The translations under genes and the position numbers were made by a program. A stretch of DNA of 5,877 nt from Candidatus Aminicenantota bacterium (GTDB lineage Bacteria > Acidobacteriota > Aminicenantia > UBA2199), in NCBI GenBank assembly GCA_030612495.1, contig JAUWNT010000129.1, positions 1-5,877 of the forward strand, read 5' to 3'. The notes beneath the pieces were generated by a model. It searched no databases and was not told where the DNA came from. It was given only the letters and a program-made list of their open reading frames with translations. This document shows positions 1 to 5,755 of this stretch, one piece after another (within the stretch, counting starts at the first letter, position 1; every line of letters begins with the position of its first letter).

Positions 1-338
1 GTATCAAATTTATCGAGCCCTTTTGAATCTGTTCCAATCCACAGATAGCCTGAACTATCTTCATATATACGATTAACCCAATTATCAGATAAAGAGTTTA
101 TATTATTTGTATTGTTTTTATAAATAGTAAAGCTGTAAGCATCATATTTATTTATTCCATCTTCTGTAGCAAACCACATAAATCCTTTCCTATCCTGAAT
201 AATAGAAAAAACATTACTTTGAGACAGCCCATCTTCGCATGATAATTTTTCGAATCTAATGTTCTGTTTTTCAGGATACAGAGTTCTTGAAAAGATTAAA
301 AAGAATAAGAAAATTAGCAAAAGTATTTTTGTCTTCAC
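1..338 (-). CDS. Two-component regulator propeller sensor protein, N-terminal part (runs off the window)
   Basis: The minus strand reads 112 codons without a stop from a GTG at 338-336 to the window edge, so only the N-terminus is present. Residues 1-17 (MKTKILLLIFLFFLIFS with GTG read as Met) form a signal peptide or membrane anchor. The next part is typical of the periplasmic seven-bladed propellers of hybrid sensors: FEKLSCEDGLSQSNVFSIIQ at 29-48, then blade signatures DRKGFMWFATEDGINKYD (49-66) and EDSSGYLWIGTDSKGLDKFD (93-112). In this family the propeller senses an extracytoplasmic ligand and signals to a kinase, a guanylate cyclase or a DNA-binding domain further along; which one lies outside the window. 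An in-frame TAA at 363-365 limits the start and no ATG is available. There is no good Shine-Dalgarno, but a promoter lies directly upstream, so the mRNA may be leaderless. The family call is strong; the output domain is unknown. Confidence 0.85.
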   Translation of the reverse strand, partial: MKTKILLLIFLFFLIFSRTLYPEKQNIRFEKLSCEDGLSQSNVFSIIQDRKGFMWFATEDGINKYDAYSFTIYKNNTNNINSLSDNWVNRIYEDSSGYLWIGTDSKGLDKFD

Positions 339-345
339 AATATTA

Positions 346-374
346 TATATAGCTTCTTGATATTATTTTGTCAA
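346..374 (-). promoter_or_regulatory. Sigma70-type promoter for the propeller sensor gene
   Basis: On the minus strand a perfect -35 TTGACA (374-369) is followed after 17 bases by TATATA (351-346). A TATAAT also occurs at 347-342, but 21 bases from the -35. Initiation about seven bases after the -10 would fall at about 339, against the GTG start at 338, leaving essentially no 5' leader. This is inferred from sequence only. Confidence 0.5.
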
Positions 375-413
375 TAATAAAACATTTTAACTAATTATTA
401 AAATCTAAAAAAC

Positions 414-442
414 TTTACAGCTAAGTTATTCGTAGATATAAT
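414..442 (+). promoter_or_regulatory. Sigma70-type promoter of the DUF3857 operon
   Basis: TTTACA (414-419) and a consensus TATAAT (437-442) are separated by exactly 17 bases. Transcription would start near 449 and give a leader of about 27 bases containing the AGAGGTG ribosome binding site (465-471), four bases before the ATG at 476. With the minus-strand promoter at 346-374 it makes 339-475 a divergent promoter region. No operator palindrome stands out in the AT-rich stretch between them. Confidence 0.65.
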
Positions 443-475
443 AATATATACCTATATAAAAATAAGAGGTGAAAT

Positions 476-2422
476 ATGAAAAGATTTTCAATATTCGTTA
501 TTTCAATTTTTTTAATATTTTCTTTTCTTAATAGTCAAGAAAAAGGGAATATTTCAAAAGATTTACTGTATAAGATCAAATCAGCAGGAGATTCTAAAAC
601 TTTTAAAAATGCTGATGCTATAATTGTTGATGATAATGTTTCAATTCAAGTACAGGAAGATGGTTCTTCTGTAAGAACTGATCACTCTCTAATTAAAATA
701 CTTACACAAAGAGGTAAAAAGATATTTTCAACTCAAAAATTCCCTTACCACAAAAGATACAGTAAAGTAAAAATAAAGATTTCCAGGATTATTCACAATG
801 ATGGAACTTATATATCAGTTCCTGAAGCAAACATTAAGGATCAAACAATAGCTGCAACTCAACAAATGAATATATTCGATGAAAATTTCAGAGAGCTGGT
901 AGTTCAGTTTTCTTCAGCAAAGATCGGAGATACAATTGATGTTAAAACAACTGTTGAATCAAAACCCATATTGAAAAATAATTTTAGTGAATTACTTCTT
1001 TTCCAGTCCTTTTATCCAGTCATAAATACTAAAGCCATAATCAAAATGCCAAAAAATATGACTTTATACAGTATTGTAAAGAATGGTAAGATGAAAGAAA
1101 CAAAAAAAGATGGTACAAATTTCACAACATATATATGGGAAGCAAAGAATATAAAAGCTCTTGAAAAAGAATTGGCTATGGTTTCTCCTTTAGATTTAGG
1201 GTTAAAGCTCATTGTATCTACATTCAAAACATGGAAGGATCTCTCAAAATATGGAGCTGAATTGAATATAGGAAAGATTGATAAAAATCCCGAGATGATA
1301 AAACTTGTAAACTCTCTCATAAAAGGCAAAAAGGATAAAAAAGAAAGAATTCTTGCAATATTCCGATATATTTCCAAAAGTATAAGATATATGGGCTCTT
1401 CTATGGATGTAGGCTCTTTTTTGGAACCTCACAAAGCAACATATACATTAGAGAAGAAATATGGAGTTTGTAGAGATAAATCGGTTTTAATGATATCAAT
1501 GCTAAAAATTGCTGGTATCCATTCTGAAGATGTCTTAATCAATGTCACACATAAAACAGATATTGAAATTCCATCAATTTATTTTCAGCATGCAATAGTT
1601 GCAGTTGAAATTGAAAAAGATGAATTTATTTATATGGATCCCACACTTGAATTAAGTTCGGATTTTGGTGAATCTTACACTGGTGGAAAATATGTTCTTC
1701 ATCTTTCAGAAGCAGGTAAGAACATATACAAAAACAAACCTTACACAGCTGAAAAGAGCATGGGTTGTATTAATGCTATAAGTGAGATTTCAGAGAATGG
1801 AAAACTATTTTCCAAAATAACAATCAAAGGTAAAGGATATTATGATTTTATTTTAAGACAAATAGCAAAACGATTCCCTGGCACTATGCAAAATTTTTTA
1901 TTTACAAAAATCTTGCAAACAATACAGCAGGGAACATCAATAAAAAAATCCGAATTCGGTAAACCTGAAGAATTGGATAAAGAGTATAAAATCAATCTTG
2001 AAATAGAAGCTCAAAATTTCATAAAAGAACTTGGTGATTTTTACCTCATGAAAATACCTGAAGGCAAATCTTCTGCAGACATCTTGCTCTCTCTTGTAAT
2101 TTATGAGCTTACAAGACTTCCTGAAAGAGAGTATCCTTTATTTCTGTTTTCAAAATCAGGCTCTTATATAAAAGAAGAGGTAAAAATCGACAAAGCATAT
2201 AATATAAAAGCATTTCCAGACTCATTTGAATTTAATGAGTCCCCTATTTTTGTCAAATTTGATGTTAAGGTAAAGAATAATACAATATTTTTTAAAAGGG
2301 ATTTTAAGATAGAAACATCGACCCTGTATCCGGATGGTTATAAAAAACTGAAAAAAGCATTTGTTTTAATTGATAAATTTAACAAAAGTTTTGTAATTTT
2401 AGAAAAAGGAGCTAAAAAATGA
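476..2422 (+). CDS. Exported DUF3857 and transglutaminase-like protein with intact Cys-His-Asp triad
   Basis: This 648-residue protein starts at an ATG with a good ribosome binding site (AGAGGTG, 465-471). Residues 1-20 are a signal peptide with likely cleavage after LNS20; there is no lipobox Cys. A DUF3857 domain covers about 50-220, with the typical pattern of a repeated IKI, RIIHNDGTYI and a later GDTIDVKTTVE. A transglutaminase-like core covers about 275-395. Its papain-like triad is visible: Cys332 in YGVCRDKS, His372 in FQHAIVAVE and Asp388 in YMDPTLE. The remainder (about 420-648) is probably a C-terminal beta domain as in other DUF3857/DUF3858 proteins. Family members are exported proteins of Gram-negatives and mostly lack a known substrate; peptidase or amide-transfer activity is possible but unproven. 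The stop overlaps the start of the next gene (ATGA at 2419-2422), so the two are probably translationally coupled. The domain call is strong; the biological role is unknown. Confidence 0.9.
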   Translation: MKRFSIFVISIFLIFSFLNSQEKGNISKDLLYKIKSAGDSKTFKNADAIIVDDNVSIQVQEDGSSVRTDHSLIKILTQRGKKIFSTQKFPYHKRYSKVKIKISRIIHNDGTYISVPEANIKDQTIAATQQMNIFDENFRELVVQFSSAKIGDTIDVKTTVESKPILKNNFSELLLFQSFYPVINTKAIIKMPKNMTLYSIVKNGKMKETKKDGTNFTTYIWEAKNIKALEKELAMVSPLDLGLKLIVSTFKTWKDLSKYGAELNIGKIDKNPEMIKLVNSLIKGKKDKKERILAIFRYISKSIRYMGSSMDVGSFLEPHKATYTLEKKYGVCRDKSVLMISMLKIAGIHSEDVLINVTHKTDIEIPSIYFQHAIVAVEIEKDEFIYMDPTLELSSDFGESYTGGKYVLHLSEAGKNIYKNKPYTAEKSMGCINAISEISENGKLFSKITIKGKGYYDFILRQIAKRFPGTMQNFLFTKILQTIQQGTSIKKSEFGKPEELDKEYKINLEIEAQNFIKELGDFYLMKIPEGKSSADILLSLVIYELTRLPEREYPLFLFSKSGSYIKEEVKIDKAYNIKAFPDSFEFNESPIFVKFDVKVKNNTIFFKRDFKIETSTLYPDGYKKLKKAFVLIDKFNKSFVILEKGAKK

Positions 2423-4317
2423 AAAAAAGGATTATATTTTCAATATTATTTATTTGTCTTATAAATTTTGCTTTCTCAATAGATGATAATCTCATAAAGA
2501 AGTTTAAAGATTCACAGACTATGATCCCTCCTGATTCTTACACATATATTATATATTCATCAAAAACATTAACCTTAAATCAAGATAAGAAAATTTTGAA
2601 AAATGAGGTGATAGACTTTTATAAGATAATAAACAGTGCAGGCAGGGATATGTTTAGTGATTACAGGATCAGGTTTAAAGAGGAAAAGGATAAAATAAAT
2701 GTTTTGGAAGCATTAACTTTAAAAAAAGATCTCTTAAAAATACCTGTTGAAAATAAAGGAATTAATACTATTACTCCAGCTGAACTAAAAGGGGCTTCAC
2801 TTTACTCAAATATACTTGATAAAGTCTATTCATTTCAGAATGTAGAACCTTATGATGCTGTTTTTATGAATTATGTTAAAGAAACTCCTGTAATAGATGG
2901 ATTCATTGCATCTAAAGTCTTGTTTCAAGGAGAGAATCCAAAATTAAGTATGAATTTCAGAGTAAAAATCCCTCAGAATCTATCACTTTTCAATAAATTA
3001 AGCTCTAAAAAGATAGAACAAAAAATTGATAAACATGAAAATTATAAAATTTATACATGGGAAATGAAGGATATACCTAAATTCAAGATTGAAGAATATA
3101 GACCTCCTTCCAATTATCTATCTCCTTATCTAATATTCTCAACTTCAAAAGATTGGTCAAATATTGTAACAAAACTATATAATGAATTCCATAAAAAAAC
3201 CAAACCTGATTCATTAATAAAGAAAAAAGCAAGAGAATTAATAAAAGAAGAAAAATCTGATAAAGGCAAAATATTAAAAATCTACAAATTCATTACAAAA
3301 GATATAAAAAAGATTACTTTACCGCTTGGACAAGACGGATACTATCCTCACAAAGCTTCTAAAGTACTTAAGAATTTTTATGGAGATATAAGAGACAAAT
3401 CCTCTCTTCTCATATCTCTATTAAAGGCTGCTAAATTCAAGCCATTTCCGGTTTTTGTTCCTGATGCAAAAACACCTGAAAAAGAACTTGTTGTTATGGA
3501 CCAGTTTAAAACCATATTTGTTGCAGTACCTCTTAATGGAGAATTACTCTTTATAAATCCGAATGGAGAAAACGAACAATTAGGATATGTGAATATTCCT
3601 GAAGGTACAGAGGGGTTGGCCATAAAACAAGGAAAGCCTGAATGGGTAAAAATAAATTATTATAAAAATATTAAGAACAGAGCATGTACAGAGATAAAAA
3701 TTGAAATGTTGCAAAATGCTTTGTATAACGCTGATATAAATGTGAATTTAAATGGCTACTTTGATAAAATAGCAAGAGAAGGTATCTCATTAAAGAGTGA
3801 GAATGAAAAGGAAAAGTTCTTCTCTAAGTCAGCAAATGTATTCTCTGAGGGATCCAAATCCATTTCATATACTTTATCCAATTTAAACGATTCTAATAAA
3901 AATGTAAAAATCAATCATTTAATCAAGGGTAGTACTTTTTTTGTTAAACAGGGTAAAGTTTCTATTCTAACATTACCTGAAGTTCCATACTTTTTTGCTG
4001 ATTTCCCATTTAGACTTAGCCTTAAGACTAGAAATTATCCGCTTTATTTTGGAAAAAAATTCGAGGTTTATGAAAAATGGAATTTAGAATCAGATAAGAA
4101 TATTAAAGCCCTTTATTTACCTGACAATTTAAACATAGATAATGAAAAATATTCATTTTATTTAAAGGCTAAAACAGAAGCTAACAGTATTGTTATTGAA
4201 AGAAGTATAAAAATTAAAACATTGATGCTACCTATATCTGAATATAAAAAATTCAAAGATATATTTGATAAGTTTTATGGCTGGAAAATGAAGACATTAC
4301 TCTTTGAAGAAGAATAA
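2419..4317 (+). CDS. Exported DUF3857/transglutaminase-like paralogue lacking the catalytic triad
   Basis: This 632-residue protein is a diverged paralogue of its upstream neighbour, with which it overlaps by four bases (ATGA). AAGGAG (2406-2411), seven bases before the ATG, supports the start. Residues 1-20 are a signal peptide with cleavage likely after AFS20. The DUF3857-like region is about 45-220, the transglutaminase-like fold about 265-390, and a C-terminal beta-rich region follows. The core aligns by eye with the first protein (FYGDIRDKSSLLISLL against KYGVCRDKSVLMISML; IFVAV against AIVAV; FINPNGE against YMDPTLE). At the triad positions Cys is replaced by Ile324, His by Thr365 (or Lys364) and Asp by Asn380. 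The fold is therefore kept but the chemistry should be lost, while the ORF stays open and intact. It is best read as a pseudoenzyme, perhaps a partner or substrate-binding subunit of the active paralogue; that pairing is inference. Confidence 0.88.
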   Translation: MKKRIIFSILFICLINFAFSIDDNLIKKFKDSQTMIPPDSYTYIIYSSKTLTLNQDKKILKNEVIDFYKIINSAGRDMFSDYRIRFKEEKDKINVLEALTLKKDLLKIPVENKGINTITPAELKGASLYSNILDKVYSFQNVEPYDAVFMNYVKETPVIDGFIASKVLFQGENPKLSMNFRVKIPQNLSLFNKLSSKKIEQKIDKHENYKIYTWEMKDIPKFKIEEYRPPSNYLSPYLIFSTSKDWSNIVTKLYNEFHKKTKPDSLIKKKARELIKEEKSDKGKILKIYKFITKDIKKITLPLGQDGYYPHKASKVLKNFYGDIRDKSSLLISLLKAAKFKPFPVFVPDAKTPEKELVVMDQFKTIFVAVPLNGELLFINPNGENEQLGYVNIPEGTEGLAIKQGKPEWVKINYYKNIKNRACTEIKIEMLQNALYNADINVNLNGYFDKIAREGISLKSENEKEKFFSKSANVFSEGSKSISYTLSNLNDSNKNVKINHLIKGSTFFVKQGKVSILTLPEVPYFFADFPFRLSLKTRNYPLYFGKKFEVYEKWNLESDKNIKALYLPDNLNIDNEKYSFYLKAKTEANSIVIERSIKIKTLMLPISEYKKFKDIFDKFYGWKMKTLLFEEE

Positions 4318-4359
4318 ATAATTACTTTTTTTATTATTAAATCTCATATTTTTTTGAAT

Positions 4360-4563
4360 TTAAAAACCTGTTCTGTTTTTGTAATCCTCAATGAATTTTT
4401 CAATTGAACGGTCAAATGTTCGTTCTGTCTCATTTGAAAAATAGCATGCTGGCAGCTCATTGAGTCTTCTATGATATGCAATACATTCACAACACATGCC
4501 CTTTTTTGAACATGGATATGTACAATTACACATTTTCATATTTTCTTCTTTCTTACACTCCAT
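4360..4563 (-). CDS. Small Cys-rich DUF6485-type protein
   Basis: This 67-residue protein has eight cysteines: C3, C12, C14, C18, C24, C25, C27 and C40. The core MCNCTYPCSKKGMCCECIAY followed by HRRLNELPACYF and RTFDRSIEKFIEDY matches my memory of the DUF6485 family, a group of about 60-70 residues found in anaerobic bacteria. The Cys spacing suggests a zinc or iron-sulfur site, but no function is known. The start is supported by AAGGAG (4574-4569 on the minus strand), five bases before the ATG; downstream in-frame Met codons at residues 9 and 11 are less well placed. It lies 18 bases after the DUF218 gene on the same strand, so the two are probably one transcript. The end is convergent with the DUF3857 operon, with 42 bases between the stops. 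The product lacks a signal peptide and should be cytoplasmic. Confidence 0.8.
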   Translation of the reverse strand: MECKKEENMKMCNCTYPCSKKGMCCECIAYHRRLNELPACYFSNETERTFDRSIEKFIEDYKNRTGF

Positions 4564-4581
4564 ACTTTCTCCTTTTGAAGT

Positions 4582-5199
4582 CTACTTTTTGAATATCTTT
4601 AACTTTACTATTGCAAGGTATTCACGTAAAATTAATTTAAAATTCCTTAACCTTTGTCTTATACTATTAGCCTGGTAAATCTCAGAATTATACATTTTAG
4701 CTATTTTAAATCCTTTAAAATTAAGATATTTTAATATCATCTCTGTTCTTTTCTGATGATAAGGAGATGTACATATAATAACTTCTTTGAAATGATTTTT
4801 ATCTATTATGCTTTTTGCATTAACGCAATTATCAAAGGTTGTCTGACTTTTTCCTTCAATAAGAATATATTTATCTTTTATATTATGCTTTAATAAATAA
4901 TCCTTCATCTTTTTTATTGCAGGGCTTCCTTTGTATAAAGAGCCATCAGAAATAATTATCGGCATTTTTTTCTGCTTAAACAGTCTTGCAGCAAGTCTTA
5001 ACCTCTCCGCAGTACTGTACCCTATTTCAACTTTTGGTCTTAATCCCCCGCCAAGAACTAAAATAACATCCCCATAATTCTTATCAACCTTTTTTCCAAT
5101 ATCAAGTGGCTTTACAAATATTGTATAAAAATCAGTGAAAGACAATATAAATATACAAACAATCAATATAAAAAGAGTATATTTTATTTTCTTTTTCAC
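4582..5199 (-). CDS. YdcF/SanA/ElyC-type DUF218 membrane-anchored protein
   Basis: The protein has 205 residues from the GTG at 5199-5197. One N-terminal membrane segment (about 7-27, YTLFILIVCIFILSF) is followed by an extracytoplasmic DUF218 domain. The family motifs are visible: VILVLGGGL (about 45-53, first strand and glycine loop), TAERLRLAARLFK (about 63-75), MPIIISDG (79-86), IEGKSQTTFDN (114-124, the E..S..T..N motif) and CTSPYHQKR (143-151). Relatives such as SanA and ElyC act in envelope integrity and in peptidoglycan or polysaccharide-carrier metabolism, with the exact reaction unsettled. The longest frame would begin at a TTG (5229-5227), but that codon lies upstream of a good -10 box (5215-5210) and has no ribosome binding site. 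The GTG four bases after the expected transcription start fits better and gives a normal positively charged N-terminus (MKKKIKYTLF). It is followed by the DUF6485-type gene after 18 bases. The family is secure; the start is moderately so. Confidence 0.85.
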   Translation of the reverse strand: MKKKIKYTLFILIVCIFILSFTDFYTIFVKPLDIGKKVDKNYGDVILVLGGGLRPKVEIGYSTAERLRLAARLFKQKKMPIIISDGSLYKGSPAIKKMKDYLLKHNIKDKYILIEGKSQTTFDNCVNAKSIIDKNHFKEVIICTSPYHQKRTEMILKYLNFKGFKIAKMYNSEIYQANSIRQRLRNFKLILREYLAIVKLKIFKK

Positions 5200-5209
5200 T
5201 ATGATGTGT

Positions 5210-5238
5210 ATTATATTAGAAAAGTTCAATTTTGTAAA
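5210..5238 (-). promoter_or_regulatory. Sigma70-type promoter of the DUF218-DUF6485 operon
   Basis: On the minus strand TTTACA (5238-5233) and TATAAT (5215-5210) are separated by 17 bases, the same boxes and spacing as at 414-442. Transcription should begin near 5203, just before the GTG at 5199. That gives an almost leaderless mRNA and rules out the TTG at 5229 as the start for this transcript. Confidence 0.6.
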
Positions 5239-5290
5239 CTATAGACAGGTCGCTTGTCATTTTACTCATCTACCCCCATCACTGGACTAA

Positions 5291-5346
5291 TAGTTGAATA
5301 GTTGATTGGTTGAATCGTTGAAGTGTCGAAAAGTTGAAGAGTCGAA
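5291..5346. repeat. Seven degenerate 8-base tandem units (consensus NNGTYGAA)
   Basis: The units are TAGTTGAA, TAGTTGAT, TGGTTGAA, TCGTTGAA, GTGTCGAA, AAGTTGAA and GAGTCGAA, in register without gaps. A run of eight T follows (5350-5357). The 8-base period and lack of a reading frame mark it as an intergenic simple repeat. No function can be inferred. Confidence 0.75.
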
Positions 5347-5358
5347 GAGTTTTTTTTA

Positions 5359-5389
5359 ACTCAAAACTAAAAACTTAACACTCAAAACT
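5359..5389. repeat. Direct repeat ACTCAAAACT, two copies
   Basis: ACTCAAAACT occurs at 5359-5368 and 5380-5389 with 11 bases between, in A-rich sequence. GAGTT (5347-5351) and AACTC (5358-5362) could form a weak hairpin with a T-only loop. It belongs to the same low-complexity intergenic block as the 8-base units. Confidence 0.55.
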
Positions 5390-5392
5390 GTT

Positions 5393-5412
5393 GGGTTTGA
5401 TAAATCAAACCC
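5393..5412. repeat. Perfect palindrome at the IS110 insertion point
   Basis: GGGTTTGAT (5393-5401) and ATCAAACCC (5404-5412) are perfect inverted arms around AA. The palindrome ends exactly where the proposed CT core (5413-5414) begins. No T-tract follows on either strand, so it is a poor intrinsic terminator. It looks like a REP-like intergenic palindrome that served as the left half of the target site; whether it recurs in the genome cannot be seen here. Confidence 0.7.
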
Positions 5413-5416
5413 CTTG

Positions 5417-5422
5417 TATATT
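5417..5422 (+). promoter_or_regulatory. Candidate -10 box (TATATT) of a split promoter completed in the circular IS form
   Basis: TATATT lies three bases inside the proposed left end. In the linear insertion the matching -35 position (5394-5399) is GGTTTG, not a -35. In IS110 elements circularisation joins right and left ends and creates a promoter for the bridge RNA. Here a -35 from the right end would give a start near 5429, at the foot of the first hairpin. The right end is needed to test this. Confidence 0.4.
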
Positions 5423-5462
5423 AACATATTAAATTAATTTTAGTTAATTTAATAATTAGAGG

Positions 5463-5527
5463 CCGCCGATAATATCGTCAACCCCTGGAGGGAATTATCC
5501 TCGGAAGTAGCATGACATTATTGGTGG
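5463..5527 (+). ncRNA. Target-binding loop of the bridge RNA (matches the actual insertion site)
   Basis: An 11-bp stem (5463-5473 with 5517-5527, two G-U pairs) is followed by a three-base bulge (ATC) and a second stem, GTCA (5477-5480) with TGAC (5513-5516). The inner loop holds AACCCCT (5480-5486), a small hairpin GAGG/CCTC (5488-5491 with 5499-5502), then GGAAGTAG (5503-5510). By analogy with IS621 the left guide is identical to the left target strand including core CT, and the right guide is the complement of CT plus the right target. The left guide matches the flank at 5408-5414. The right guide predicts a target continuing CTACTTCC, which should be found beyond the right end. Confidence 0.68.
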
Positions 5528-5578
5528 TTTCTTTCTATTTTGTAGGATTAAGTAATATTTTTGATATAATTATTATAT

Positions 5579-5663
5579 GCAGAGGGCGAGAGGCCGAACC
5601 AGCCCACAGTACTTATGCAGTACAGCATACGAACGTAGCTTGACCTCTCACCCAATTATTTGC
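5579..5663 (+). ncRNA. Central stem-loop resembling a second target-binding loop
   Basis: The stem is GCA/TGC (5579-5581, 5661-5663), GGG/CCC (5584-5586, 5651-5653) and GAGAGG/CCTCTC (5588-5593, 5644-5649), extended by CGA/TTG (5595-5597, 5640-5642). It encloses a large internal loop and a TATGC/GCATA hairpin (5614-5618, 5625-5629). A CT (5612-5613) sits directly before the inner hairpin, and CGAACGTAG (5630-5638) after it, the same positions as the guides of the preceding loop. GAACGTAGCTTGAC (5631-5644) nearly repeats GAAGTAGCATGAC (5504-5516). Read as guides it would specify a target such as ACAGTA-CT-ACGTTCG, which does not occur at this insertion site. Alternatives are a structural scaffold for transposase binding or a remnant of another bridge RNA. 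Confidence 0.55.
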
Positions 5664-5667
5664 TTGT

Positions 5668-5730
5668 ATAATGGAAAGCTCGAACAGTCGCAAGGTTAAA
5701 AACCGTATAGCAAGGATGAGCTGCCATTAT
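5668..5730 (+). ncRNA. Donor-binding loop of the bridge RNA
   Basis: The basal stem is ATAATGG (5668-5674) with CCATTAT (5724-5730), then AGCTC (5677-5681) with GAGCT (5718-5722). A GGTT/AACC hairpin (5694-5697, 5701-5704) splits a large internal loop in two. The left strand contains ACAGTCGCA (5684-5692), close to ACAGTATCA of the IS621 left donor guide as I remember it, and predicts a right end finishing ACAGTCG then CT. The right strand TATAGCAAG (5706-5714) pairs with CTTGTATA of the left end (5413-5420) with one bulged G. CAAGG at 5711-5715 is also shared with IS621. The basal stem competes with a possible outer extension of the central stem-loop (ATTATA 5572-5577 with TATAAT 5667-5672). 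Confidence 0.65.
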
Positions 5731-5755
5731 TAGATTATATCATTAAGGAGTTAAA

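Larger units (their letters stand above)
5428..5731 (+). ncRNA. Proposed bridge RNA of the IS110 element, with an extra central stem-loop
   Basis: The region between the left end and the transposase contains no ORF but folds into a series of stem-loops. A 10-bp AT-only hairpin (5428-5437 with 5444-5453) is followed by a target-type loop (5463-5527), a linker of about 50 bases, a large central stem-loop (5579-5663) and a donor-type loop (5668-5730). IS621 bridge RNA has the order 5' stem-loop, target-binding loop, donor-binding loop, at about 177 nt; here one large element is added and the total is about 300 nt. The RNA directs the transposase by pairing its guides to target and donor DNA. Two guide matches inside the window support this: AACCCCT (5480-5486) equals the left flank (5408-5414), and TATAGCAAG (5706-5714) pairs with the left end (5413-5420) with one bulged G. 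The RNA ends are estimates, as no terminator is visible. The structure was drawn by eye and not energy-scored. Confidence 0.7.

Noticed and set aside
1012..1432. Minus-strand open frames inside the first DUF3857 gene
   Set aside because: They lie fully inside a well-supported coding gene, have low-complexity Phe/Ser/Ile-rich products, and lack ribosome binding sites or recognisable domains.
3378..3623. Minus-strand open frame inside the second DUF3857 gene
   Set aside because: It is a shadow of the coding strand with no start signal and no recognisable motif.
4318..4359. Bidirectional terminator between the convergent operons
   Set aside because: The gap has T-runs but only weak AT pairings; no GC-containing stem can be drawn, so it is not called.
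4496..4678. Plus-strand open frame across the DUF6485/DUF218 junction
   Set aside because: It is antisense to two genes with clear family motifs and has no ribosome binding site.
5291..5389. Tandem repeats considered as a CRISPR array or IS terminal repeats
   Set aside because: The 8-base units have no unique spacers, no long conserved repeat and no cas gene nearby. They lie outside the proposed IS border and are not mirrored at it.
5393..5412. Palindrome as an intrinsic terminator
   Set aside because: No T-tract follows on either strand, and no gene ends next to it; the neighbouring DUF218 gene is transcribed away from it.
5565..5672. TATAAT hexamers at 5565-5570 and 5667-5672 as promoters for the central RNA or the transposase
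   Set aside because: No acceptable -35 box lies 16-18 bases upstream of either; the second forms part of the donor-loop stem. A weak promoter cannot be excluded.
5461..5731. Structured region as a riboswitch, tRNA-like RNA or group II intron
   Set aside because: No tRNA cloverleaf, no domain V-like hairpin and no known riboswitch core was recognised. The guide matches to the flank and the element end, together with the transposase, favour a bridge RNA.
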